23,432 nt of DNA, taken from contig DFJS01000058.1 in the NCBI GenBank assembly GCA_002373165.1, forward strand, positions 1-23,432. The letters are read 5' to 3'. Shown in pieces: positions 6,670-14,312 of this stretch. The stretch comes from Ruminococcus sp. UBA3665 (GTDB lineage: Bacteria > Bacillota > Clostridia > Oscillospirales > Ruminococcaceae). A program made the position numbers and the translations under genes. The notes beneath the pieces were generated by a model. It was not told the origin of the DNA. It made no database searches and saw only the letters and a program-made list of their open reading frames with translations. Position 1 is the first letter of the stretch. The number at the start of each line of letters is the position of its first letter.

Positions 6670-8719
6670 TGCAGCAGGCCTCCTCTGTTCTCAAAATCCG
6701 GAACGAATAGCCGGGGATCTGCAAAGTTTCTGTACAGCGTGCATCTGTTACAAGATCTGTGTACGCCTGATCCAGCCGGATTTCTGCATCTGTTCCGGCG
6801 TAATTCTGGACGAAAATAATTTTTCTGCCCTTGGCATCTTCGCGCCACGTCAGCGAACAGCCGTCCGGAATATTAGTTTCCATAGCGCGTTCCAGATTCA
6901 GCTGAGGAACAAGTTCTGCAAAGAAATCGTCATAGAATTTTTCTTCTGCCGAAGCCGCCAGATGATAGGCCAGTCCTCTGCCGAAGGCATTGAGTGTCAG
7001 TGCCGGCTGATTCTGATAATAATCCTGCTGATACGTTCCCAGAATTTTGCAGGTAGTCGGATGCAGAATTTCACAGAGTTCGGATAACTGGTAATTCATA
7101 TCCCTGTAATTCAGATAATTATATTCCTGATCATAAAGCGCATCAATTTCTTCAATCCAGAAGCCCATGACATCACTTAATTTTTCTTCCGAAGCTTCTC
7201 CCAAAAAACAGAGATCTGTTTCGTTCACAATGCCGGAAAAGACTGTTGTCACGAGTGTACCGCCATCGGCGACGAATTTTCTTAATTTTTCCTGAATGCC
7301 GTCCCGGAACAGATACAGCATCGGTGCAATGACAAGTTCATAGCCGGAAAAATCTGCTGTCTGGTCGACAATATCTGTATTGATTCCGTTTTTCCAGAAA
7401 TAACGATAGCATTTCTGAATCGCGCCGAAATAATCAAGCCCGGCATTACGGGGGCCTTGAATTACATCCAGTGCCCATTTATTTTCCGTATCGAACAGAA
7501 TGGCCGTTTTTGCAGGGGTGGATGTACCGCAGACAGCGGCATCGATTTTTTGCAGGAGTTTGCCTGTTTCGGCGACTTCCCGGAATGTTCTGGTATGTTC
7601 CGTGCCTGTGTGCGAAATCACGGCAGAATGAAATTTTTCACAGCTTCCGCGGCTCTGCCGGATCTGGAAATACATGCCGGAATCCGCGCCGTGTGCCACG
7701 GCATTGATGACGGAAAGCAGATGCATTCCGGGTTTTTTCAGTTTGCTGATGCTTCTCCAGTTAGTCGTATTGGGAGTGCATTCCATCAGAAGAAATGGCT
7801 TTTTCTTGAAAGCTCTTGCCATATCATGGGAGAGACTTTCAACCAGTGCAACATTATGATTTCCCCACGGAGCGTGCCATTCCGGATAGCAGTCCCAGGA
7901 AATGACATCCAGTTTCCGGCTCATAGCAGTATAATCCAGGCCATACGCATACATGCCCATATAATTCGTTGTGACGGGAAGCTCCGGATTCACTGCCTTG
8001 ACGGCATCGATTTCGGCGTTCATGAAGTCCGTGCTCTGGTATGTGACAAAGCGTTTCCAGTCCAGACTAAGCCCATGTACGGACGTTTCCCCGATTGGCG
8101 AAGGGCTGTGAATCTGATTCCAGTCCGTGTAAGTATGCGACCAGAAATGTGACCACCATGCATGATTTAAATTTTCCAGCGTATGATATTTTTCTTTCAG
8201 CCAGTTCCGGAACGCCTGCTGACAGAGTTCACAATGGCATTCTCCGTTGAATTCGTTCGAGATATGCCAAAGAATCACACCCGGATGCGAAGCATAGCGT
8301 TCGGCGAGTTTAGTATCAATTTTTCTGACTTTCTCCCGGTACACGGGCGAAGTATAGCAATGATTCTCTCTTTGTCCGAACAGAGCTTTCCGGCCTGTTT
8401 CGTCCGTGCGGAGCACTTCCGGATATGCTTCGGCCAGCCAGTGCGGCCGTGCGCCGGAAGGAGTTGCCAGAACTGTATAAATCTGATTCTGATATAAATT
8501 TTCTATTATCTGATCCAGGAATTCAAATTCAAACCGGTTTTCTTCCGGCTCGATCTGCGCCCATGCAAAAATGCCGAGACTGACGCAGTTGATATTTGCT
8601 TTCTTCATAAGCAAGATATCCTGATGCAGAATTTCCGGGTAAGCTTTCCACTGTTCGGGATTATAATCGCCGCCGTGGAGCATGTGCGGGAATTTTGGTG
8701 CTGCATAATTCTGAAACAT
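6662..8719 (-). CDS. GH42 beta-galactosidase
   Basis: A 685-residue cytoplasmic enzyme hydrolysing terminal beta-galactosides. Family GH42 is shown by GGDYNPEQW (16-24) and by the acid/base E156 in HISNEF. A zinc-type cysteine set follows (C121, C161, C163, C166, the last three in ECHCELC), with the nucleophile E313 in LLMECTPN. The barrel is followed by the trimerisation (class I glutamine amidotransferase-like) domain from about 390, including VIAPMLYLF, and a small C-terminal beta domain. The frame extends 11 codons further upstream, but GGAGGT (plus 8728-8733) eight bases before 8719 fixes the start there. It lacks a signal peptide, so it acts on imported galactosides. It is followed by an overlapping DUF389 gene. 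The canonical length and complete active site make this confident. Confidence 0.93.
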   Translation of the reverse strand: MFQNYAAPKFPHMLHGGDYNPEQWKAYPEILHQDILLMKKANINCVSLGIFAWAQIEPEENRFEFEFLDQIIENLYQNQIYTVLATPSGARPHWLAEAYPEVLRTDETGRKALFGQRENHCYTSPVYREKVRKIDTKLAERYASHPGVILWHISNEFNGECHCELCQQAFRNWLKEKYHTLENLNHAWWSHFWSHTYTDWNQIHSPSPIGETSVHGLSLDWKRFVTYQSTDFMNAEIDAVKAVNPELPVTTNYMGMYAYGLDYTAMSRKLDVISWDCYPEWHAPWGNHNVALVESLSHDMARAFKKKPFLLMECTPNTTNWRSISKLKKPGMHLLSVINAVAHGADSGMYFQIRQSRGSCEKFHSAVISHTGTEHTRTFREVAETGKLLQKIDAAVCGTSTPAKTAILFDTENKWALDVIQGPRNAGLDYFGAIQKCYRYFWKNGINTDIVDQTADFSGYELVIAPMLYLFRDGIQEKLRKFVADGGTLVTTVFSGIVNETDLCFLGEASEEKLSDVMGFWIEEIDALYDQEYNYLNYRDMNYQLSELCEILHPTTCKILGTYQQDYYQNQPALTLNAFGRGLAYHLAASAEEKFYDDFFAELVPQLNLERAMETNIPDGCSLTWREDAKGRKIIFVQNYAGTDAEIRLDQAYTDLVTDARCTETLQIPGYSFRILRTEEACCIE

Positions 8720-8750
8720 GTTGTATGACCTCCGTTTCGTCTTTTTGAAC

Positions 8751-8780
8751 ATTTTAACATAGATTTATGTTTAAAAGCAA
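8751..8780 (-). promoter_or_regulatory. Possible promoter and operator of the GH42 gene
   Basis: On the minus strand, TTGCTT (plus 8775-8780) and TAAAAT (plus 8751-8756) are separated by 18 bases. The -35 match is only partial. A 6-bp inverted repeat, AACATA at 8756-8761 and TATGTT at 8766-8771 with a 4-base gap, lies in the spacer and touches the -10. This is where a repressor could sit. It is suggestive only. Confidence 0.35.
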
Positions 8781-8838
8781 TTGACAGAATCAACAAAATT
8801 TCAGGCATATTTTAGTGATTCTGCCATTGCATCCTGAT

Positions 8839-8867
8839 TTGACATTTTTATCATAATCTGTTATAAT
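8839..8867 (+). promoter_or_regulatory. Consensus sigma-A promoter of the EAL phosphodiesterase gene
   Basis: TTGACA at 8839-8844 and TATAAT at 8862-8867 are separated by 17 bases, a full consensus match. The expected transcription start is near 8874, giving a leader of about 27 bases that contains the AAAGGA ribosome site at 8886-8891. Confidence 0.92.
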
Positions 8868-8900
8868 ATAAGAATACACAATCTGAAAGGACTGCTGCCT

Positions 8901-10868
8901 ATGAAGGAACAAATTATGAAATATCTGGGGATAGACAGAAAATCCCCTTATGTGCGCGATCATTTCTATGCTGCCAATATGCGGGCAAGCATTTATATGT
9001 CTGCCATTGTGGTTGTACTGGAAATCTGGATGATTCTGCGCATGACAAGGACAATTCTGGAACTGCCGCCCGGCACGGCCAAGCCGTTTGAATATTATTT
9101 TCAGAAATATTATCTGAATTATCTGATTCTGCTTGCCGCCGGAGCAGCGATGCTGATTTTCGCTCTGCGGTTTGTCAAAGGCAGAAAAGATAATCCTGTA
9201 ATCGGGACAGCTATCAAATGGGTTTTCTCGTTTATCTGCATTTATTTCGGCCTGACGATTTCTTATAACGACTATGCCAAAGGCGAACAGATTCTGACGT
9301 TTCTCACAATGGAATTATTTGTCGTCTGCCTGCTGACATGGCGGCCGCTGACATCGTTCCTGATTCTGTCCAGTTCGTACCTGATTTTCTATTTCCGGAT
9401 TGATGCCATTCCGCCCCCGAACAGCACGGAAGCCGGCACAACGCTTGCCACACAGATCAATATGTTTACCATGTATCTTTCTACCCTGCTGTTCAGCTTT
9501 GCGAATTATAACAGGACGATTCAGCAGGCCAAAAAAGATGAAAATCTGGAAGAACTCAACCATCATCTCAGCCGGATTTCAGTTCAGGACGAGCTGACAG
9601 GCATTCACAATATGGTATACTTCCGGAACGAAGCCGAAAAGCTTCTCAGTTATGTCACAACTGACAGGGATAATATTGTCTTTTTATTTTTCGATATTGA
9701 AAATTTCAAATCTTATAACGAAAAATACGGATTTCACGAAGGCAATGAACTGCTGAAAAAAATCGCCCAGATGACAGACCAGGCTTTTGCAGGTTCGCTT
9801 GTTTCCCGTTTTTCGGATGATCATTTTGTTGTGCTGACACGGTTTGACGGCTGCCGGGAAAAAATAGAACAGCTTTCACACGAAATCAAATGCTGTCAGG
9901 GTGAAGTGCATCTGGAGCTGAAATGCGGAGCCTACCGTCCGGATGAACACGAAACAGACCCCAGCCTTGCCTGTGACCGTGCCCGGCTCGCCTGCAACAG
10001 CATTAAAAAACATTATGACTGCTATTATCAGTTATATGACAAATCGCTGGAAGACAGATTCCAGATGAAGCAATATATTGTCAATCATATTGATACAGCA
10101 ATCGAAAACGGCTATATTAAAGTATTTTATCAGCCTGTTGTTTCTGCCACGGACGGAAGCATCTGCGGTCTGGAAGCCCTTGCCAGATGGAAAGACCCGA
10201 ATTATGGTCTTCTGCCGCCGGGCGCATTTATCGAAATTCTGGAAGAATACAGGCAGATTTATAAGCTGGATCAGTACATTATCCGTCAGGTCTGCCGCGA
10301 TTACCGCGAATCCGCCGATCAGCATCTGCCGTTTGTGCCTGTATCGCTGAATTTTTCCAGGCTGGATTTTGAATTATGTGATATCGTCAGCTTTATCAGC
10401 GAAACAGCAGAAGAATTTCAGGTGCCGCATGAATTTCTGGATATTGAAATTACAGAAAGTGCTCTGACTGATCAGCAGAATTTCCTGCAAACTGCTGTCA
10501 GGACTCTCCGGAACTCCGGTTTTAAAGTATGGCTGGATGATTTCGGCAGCGGTTATTCTTCCCTGAATGTTCTGAAAGACTATCAGTTTGATGTACTGAA
10601 AATTGATATGAAATTTCTCTCCGGATTTCCGGATAATGCCAAAACTCAGCCGATTTTAATCAGCATTGTCAATCTGGCAAAACAGCTTTCCATGCTGTCT
10701 TTGACCGAAGGCGTAGAGACAAAAGAACAGTTTGAGTTTCTGTGTTCCATCGGGTGCGACCGGGCACAGGGCTATCTGTTCAGCAAGCCTGTACCGCTGG
10801 CACAGCTGAGAGAAAAAATCGCCGGCGGAGAGCTTCAGATTTCCGCCAAATATCAGCAAATGATGTAA
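8901..10868 (+). CDS. Membrane EAL c-di-GMP phosphodiesterase with degenerate GGDEF domain
   Basis: A 655-residue membrane sensor that probably degrades cyclic di-GMP. The N-terminal 205 residues contain about six hydrophobic helices (roughly 30-48, 72-91, 104-121, 130-147, 150-166, 185-203). A short helix leads into a GGDEF fold whose active-site loop reads SDDHF (305-309). It lacks the Gly-Gly and the catalytic acids, so this domain is unlikely to make c-di-GMP and may bind GTP as a regulator. The EAL domain (about 385-645) keeps E425-A-L, N484, E516-I-T-E519, D546-D547 (DDFG), K567-I-D, E603-G-V-E606 and Q623-G-Y. It should therefore be catalytically competent. The ATG at 8901 has AAAGGA nine bases upstream. 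The gene converges on a diguanylate cyclase gene with opposite activity. Confidence 0.92.
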   Translation: MKEQIMKYLGIDRKSPYVRDHFYAANMRASIYMSAIVVVLEIWMILRMTRTILELPPGTAKPFEYYFQKYYLNYLILLAAGAAMLIFALRFVKGRKDNPVIGTAIKWVFSFICIYFGLTISYNDYAKGEQILTFLTMELFVVCLLTWRPLTSFLILSSSYLIFYFRIDAIPPPNSTEAGTTLATQINMFTMYLSTLLFSFANYNRTIQQAKKDENLEELNHHLSRISVQDELTGIHNMVYFRNEAEKLLSYVTTDRDNIVFLFFDIENFKSYNEKYGFHEGNELLKKIAQMTDQAFAGSLVSRFSDDHFVVLTRFDGCREKIEQLSHEIKCCQGEVHLELKCGAYRPDEHETDPSLACDRARLACNSIKKHYDCYYQLYDKSLEDRFQMKQYIVNHIDTAIENGYIKVFYQPVVSATDGSICGLEALARWKDPNYGLLPPGAFIEILEEYRQIYKLDQYIIRQVCRDYRESADQHLPFVPVSLNFSRLDFELCDIVSFISETAEEFQVPHEFLDIEITESALTDQQNFLQTAVRTLRNSGFKVWLDDFGSGYSSLNVLKDYQFDVLKIDMKFLSGFPDNAKTQPILISIVNLAKQLSMLSLTEGVETKEQFEFLCSIGCDRAQGYLFSKPVPLAQLREKIAGGELQISAKYQQMM

Positions 10869-10883
10869 TTCTATCAGAAAAAT

Positions 10884-10909
10884 CCCCTGCCGGAGCAGGG
10901 GGTTTTTTT
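10884..10909. terminator. Bidirectional terminator between the two c-di-GMP genes
   Basis: The stem CCCCTGC at 10884-10890 pairs with GCAGGGG at 10895-10901 across a CGGA loop. Seven T follow on the plus strand, and AAAAAT precedes the stem as the U-tract for the minus strand. The stop of the minus-strand cyclase (10908-10910) lies inside the T-run. Confidence 0.93.
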
Positions 10910-12419
10910 ATGATTCCTGCGGCGGAAGCTCCGGGCTGAAGAATGTAAACGTATCCTTGCCCTTATGTTTGGAAAAATACAGAGCCGTATCTGCATTGGA
11001 ATATAATTCTGAAAAAGAAGCTCCATGATCCGGGAAAAATGCTACGCCTAAACTTGCCGAAATTTTATATTTTCCGTCATCGCCCGTATAATGATTCCGG
11101 AACCCTTCGCAGAGTTCTTCGCATTTGATTCTGACATAGCCCTGATAATTCACTGCAATTTCGGTAGGAGGCATGGAATTTACAAAGACAGCAAATTCAT
11201 CTCCGCCGACTCTGCCGAGGTAATCGGCATTCGGGAACGTCCGGCGCATCAGTGCGCCGATTTCGGCAAGCACCTTATCGCCGTAAGCATGGCCGAGCGT
11301 ATCGTTCACGCCTTTAAAATTATCCACATCGATGAGAATCAGCGCGTGATTTTCGATCGTCAGCGAATTTGCCAGCCTGCCGGCTGTATATTCTTCAAAC
11401 GAAAGCTTGTTGAGAATGCCTGTCAGCTGGTCGATATGGGCTTTGGTATCCAGATTGGTGACAATATCCGCAACGGGTTCGGACAGTTTTACGGAGAGTA
11501 CCGCTCCCATGATGACTGCCAGTACTGCCGCAAACAGGGCAATGAGATAAATATAAATCTGCATTTCGTTTTTTTCACTCAGAATGATTTCTGTCGGCAC
11601 AGCACAGATGACACTCCACTCATCGCCGCACGGATTAACAGAAACAACATACTGATCATCGATTACAGTAGCCGAATTCTGATTACGGACTCTTTGCAGG
11701 AATTCTTCCGGCAGAGGCTGGCCGACTTCCCCGCTCTCGGAAGAATAGATAATATCCTGATTTTTATTTGTCAGCAGAACTTTCAGGCCGCTGATTGTTT
11801 CCGGGTTATCGAAAACGCTTTCCAGCTCTGTGGCATAGAATGAAATTACCAGCAGTGCATTTTCATGAATCTGCTTGACATAATAAATTCTGCTGAAATT
11901 TTCTTCAAATCCGGCTGCCCAGCCGTCCTTGGTTCTTTGCCGGGAAACGACCTTGCTTAATTCCTCAAACATTCTGTCGCCTAGCAGATCTACTGTACCA
12001 TTGGAAATTTTTCCGACAGTATGATTATTCCTGTAAATAATGCCATAGTCGACAAAATTTTCCATAATACACAGAGCATATAATTTATCAGAAATTTCTT
12101 TTTCTGTATTCAGGGCAGTATATTCATCATTATTGGAATCTGTGGCATCGTATAGATAAGTTTCTTCCGAAGCGAATGCCAGTGTGCCGATTGTTTCCAT
12201 TCTGGAAAGATAGCTTGTCATATTCATACTCATCTGCACATCCAGAGAAGAAACCATTGCACTGACTTTATGTTTCAAAACAGAATCTGTTTTTCTCACG
12301 GCCAGAATCGAGACAAAGATCACTGCTACTATGACAATGACTGCATAGCCCACGATTAAAGAAATTTTTAGCCGGGAGACGTTCTGCATATCCGGTTTTT
12401 GTTTTTCACTTGCTGCCAT
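10908..12419 (-). CDS. Membrane diguanylate cyclase with extracellular Cache-like sensor
   Basis: A 503-residue GGDEF protein expected to make cyclic di-GMP from two GTP. Transmembrane helix 1 (about 18-40) and helix 2 (about 287-311) bracket a 245-residue extracellular region, whose size and layout suit a double Cache sensor. No classical HAMP is obvious between helix 2 and the catalytic domain (about 326-495). The active loop RVGGDEF is intact, with GGDEF at 405-409, and the substrate-side DVDNFKGVNDTLGH motif is at about 364-377. The inhibitory RxxD site is absent: the aligned residues are PNAD (396-399), so product inhibition through that site is not expected. The start has AGAGGTG just upstream and a clear promoter. 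It converges on the EAL gene. Confidence 0.93.
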   Translation of the reverse strand: MAASEKQKPDMQNVSRLKISLIVGYAVIVIVAVIFVSILAVRKTDSVLKHKVSAMVSSLDVQMSMNMTSYLSRMETIGTLAFASEETYLYDATDSNNDEYTALNTEKEISDKLYALCIMENFVDYGIIYRNNHTVGKISNGTVDLLGDRMFEELSKVVSRQRTKDGWAAGFEENFSRIYYVKQIHENALLVISFYATELESVFDNPETISGLKVLLTNKNQDIIYSSESGEVGQPLPEEFLQRVRNQNSATVIDDQYVVSVNPCGDEWSVICAVPTEIILSEKNEMQIYIYLIALFAAVLAVIMGAVLSVKLSEPVADIVTNLDTKAHIDQLTGILNKLSFEEYTAGRLANSLTIENHALILIDVDNFKGVNDTLGHAYGDKVLAEIGALMRRTFPNADYLGRVGGDEFAVFVNSMPPTEIAVNYQGYVRIKCEELCEGFRNHYTGDDGKYKISASLGVAFFPDHGASFSELYSNADTALYFSKHKGKDTFTFFSPELPPQES

Positions 12420-12451
12420 AGAAGCACCTCTTTTTATGATTCATATTAATC

Positions 12452-12480
12452 ATTATAGCATATTTGTCTAGAAAAATCAA
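12452..12480 (-). promoter_or_regulatory. Promoter of the diguanylate cyclase gene
   Basis: Reading the minus strand, TTGATT (plus 12475-12480) and a perfect TATAAT (plus 12452-12457) are 17 bases apart, about 35 bases upstream of the start codon at 12419. The -35 differs from consensus at two positions. Confidence 0.85.
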
Positions 12481-12547
12481 GAATTATTTTGTGAATATTT
12501 GCTGATTTTTAAAATGTCTTTTTCCGGGCTGTGCAGACAGCAGAAAG

Positions 12548-12572
12548 CCGTTCCGGTCTGAAGCCGGAACGG
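12548..12572 (-). terminator. Likely terminator at the end of the valS operon
   Basis: A perfect 9-bp stem, CCGTTCCGG at 12548-12556 and CCGGAACGG at 12564-12572, with a 7-base loop. It lies 8 bases after the stop of the dockerin peptidase gene. The following minus-strand tract (CTTTCTG) is only weakly U-rich, so termination may be inefficient. The remainder of 12420-12580 holds only this hairpin and the cyclase promoter. Confidence 0.65.
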
Positions 12573-12580
12573 ACTTTGAT

Positions 12581-13426
12581 TTAATCATCAAAATATAAAA
12601 TTCTGCTGCCGAGTTCCTGAAACGATTCCAGAAAAAATTCCTGAGAAATCGTCCGGGAAGAGCCTGTATTCGGGTCACGGTACGTCAGTGTAGCGGCATC
12701 ATGGCCGCAGATGACAACAGCATGTTCGCCGCCCGGCCACTGAATGAACTCGCCTGTTTCGTAATCATACCAGCTCCGGCGGTAGAAAATGCCTGTTTCG
12801 GGGTTAATGCAGTACCATGCCATGACGGGCGTGCCCTGATTCAGCAGTGAGATAATTTCCTGCAAAGAAGCTCCTGTCTTGGTATGTACGCCGCTGCGGA
12901 AGGCAACCGCCGTCTGCGCCATAGGGCGGTTGAACACGCCGTAAGAATTGGAATTTTTGGGATTGCCGACAAATTCCCGTTCAGGATTTGCTCCATAAAG
13001 CTTATCGCCGGACTGATACGGCGCAGGGCCTTTCGGCAGAACCGAAACAATCTGTTCCATCGACACATTGACATCGTAATAATGCAGCAGCATGTACAAA
13101 GCTGCGCTTTCGCATCCTGTCGGCCAGTCCGGATGCTGATTGTAAGTCATTACCTGAAGCATGACTTCTTCCGGCTGATGCATAATTTTCTGTTTCAGCA
13201 GACAAAGATCAAAAATATTTACCTGATTATCATGATTTAAATCTGCTGTCTGGAACTGTTCCTGTGTGAATTCTTGTCTTCCGTGAAGATAATTCTGTAA
13301 CAGAGCGGCATCCGATGCTGTGACAGAGCCATCCGCATTGAGGTCGCCCCAGATTTCAGCTCCGGCATGAATCGGATGATACAGACAGACCAGTGACAGC
13401 AAACATGCAATAATTTTCTGTTTCAT
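12581..13426 (-). CDS. Secreted C39-like cysteine peptidase with N-terminal type I dockerin
   Basis: A 281-residue exported protein. Residues 1-23 form a signal peptide (basic MKQK, hydrophobic core, HAGA cleavage region). Residues about 27-82 are a type I dockerin, with two calcium-loop repeats beginning DLNADGSVTASD (28-39) and DLNHDNQVNIFD (62-73). From about 90 on is a C39_2/papain-like domain with candidate catalytic C105 (PTGCES), H235 (GGEHAVV) and D251 (YRDPNTG). The dockerin implies docking onto a cohesin scaffold outside the cell. The frame is open far upstream, but AAAGGAGGT immediately before 13426 and the signal peptide fix the start. It is the last gene of the long minus-strand run, 37 bases after the ATP-grasp gene. 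The substrate is unknown; the fold could also serve as an inhibitor or a non-peptidase. Confidence 0.88.
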   Translation of the reverse strand: MKQKIIACLLSLVCLYHPIHAGAEIWGDLNADGSVTASDAALLQNYLHGRQEFTQEQFQTADLNHDNQVNIFDLCLLKQKIMHQPEEVMLQVMTYNQHPDWPTGCESAALYMLLHYYDVNVSMEQIVSVLPKGPAPYQSGDKLYGANPEREFVGNPKNSNSYGVFNRPMAQTAVAFRSGVHTKTGASLQEIISLLNQGTPVMAWYCINPETGIFYRRSWYDYETGEFIQWPGGEHAVVICGHDAATLTYRDPNTGSSRTISQEFFLESFQELGSRILYFDD

Positions 13427-13463
13427 AGCAAAACCTCCTTTATAATTCATATCGTTTTTTCTT

Positions 13464-14312
13464 TCACAAACGTGACAGCATTTCATATAATTTCTGATAA
13501 TAATGCAGCATATTTTCTGTCTGCGCAAGTCCGGAAACGCCGCCGTCTCCGGATTCCAGAATCTTCCAGGAATTATCTTCAAGTTCGGCAAAATCGAGCG
13601 TATAATAACAGCTTGGCAGATTTTTATATTTCTGAACCAGTTCTTCCGGAGGTGCCGGAGCAGTTTCCGGCTGACCGGAATTCCGGCAGACAGAAAGCAC
13701 ACCGCCGCCGGCATAGAAAGCTCTGTATTCGTTTGTATGTGCCTGATATTGTTTCAGATGCAGATATTCTTTTACACAGATGCCTCCGGTCAGCAGATCG
13801 CCCCGGAACTGATAGAATTTCTGCATATAATCATCCAGTTCTTCCTGACTTGTCTGCTGTGTAAAATCATTCCGGAAACGGGGGTCTTTCAGCGATTTGA
13901 CATAATCTTTAATAATAAAACGCTGAAATTTAATTTTCTGAATTTCCAGTTTTTCATAGAGAGGATACAGCAGAATTTCCGCTGTATCTTCCTGAATTTT
14001 ATCATAAATTTCCGGAAACAGATGCAGATTCTGGTACTGTTCCGGCGAATTGATGAACCTGATGCCGGCTCTGCCTGATGTCTGATAAAATTCTTCATAC
14101 TGTTCCGGCTTCATCATCCAGCCGCGATAAACGGCAGAATCCGGTTTTTCCGGCTGTTCTGACAGAATCAGTCTGGATTCATGAAAAAACTTCTCATAAT
14201 CAAATAAAATAATCTGATATAGGCCTGTCTGCCGTGCAGCTTGAAACTCTTCCTGCAAATCGGCATCTACATGATTTTTATCAAAATAATCCGACGGGAA
14301 TAATAAAATCAT
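13464..14312 (-). CDS. R2K-type ATP-grasp family protein
   Basis: A 282-residue cytoplasmic protein that matches the ATP-grasp fold of the R2K clade. Such enzymes join a carboxylate to an amine or similar nucleophile using ATP, but the substrate is unknown here. Visible landmarks are YRGWMM (62-67), INSPEQY (87-93), the nucleotide-binding lysine strand IIKDYVKS (133-140), GGICVKEYL (176-184), NEYRAFY (194-200), and the metal-binding end with LDF (239-241) and ILESGDGGVSGL (251-262). The start codon overlaps the DUF368 stop in an ATGA arrangement (14309-14312), with GGAG eight bases upstream, so the two proteins are made together. No precursor peptide or second ligase is adjacent. The clade assignment is by motif reading and is fairly confident. 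Confidence 0.8.
   Translation of the reverse strand: MILLFPSDYFDKNHVDADLQEEFQAARQTGLYQIILFDYEKFFHESRLILSEQPEKPDSAVYRGWMMKPEQYEEFYQTSGRAGIRFINSPEQYQNLHLFPEIYDKIQEDTAEILLYPLYEKLEIQKIKFQRFIIKDYVKSLKDPRFRNDFTQQTSQEELDDYMQKFYQFRGDLLTGGICVKEYLHLKQYQAHTNEYRAFYAGGGVLSVCRNSGQPETAPAPPEELVQKYKNLPSCYYTLDFAELEDNSWKILESGDGGVSGLAQTENMLHYYQKLYEMLSRL

Noticed and set aside
8781..8810. Second plus-strand TTGACA at 8781 as a promoter
   Set aside because: No acceptable -10 is found at 16-18 bases; the perfect promoter at 8839-8867 suffices.
13429..13462. Possible internal promoter before the dockerin peptidase (TTGTGA with TATAAA)
   Set aside because: The spacing is about 19 bases and the TATAAA merges with the ribosome site, leaving no room for a transcription start.
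13427..13714. Upstream extension of the dockerin peptidase frame
   Set aside because: It runs through the end of the ATP-grasp gene; the real start is at 13426 with AAAGGAGGT and a signal peptide.
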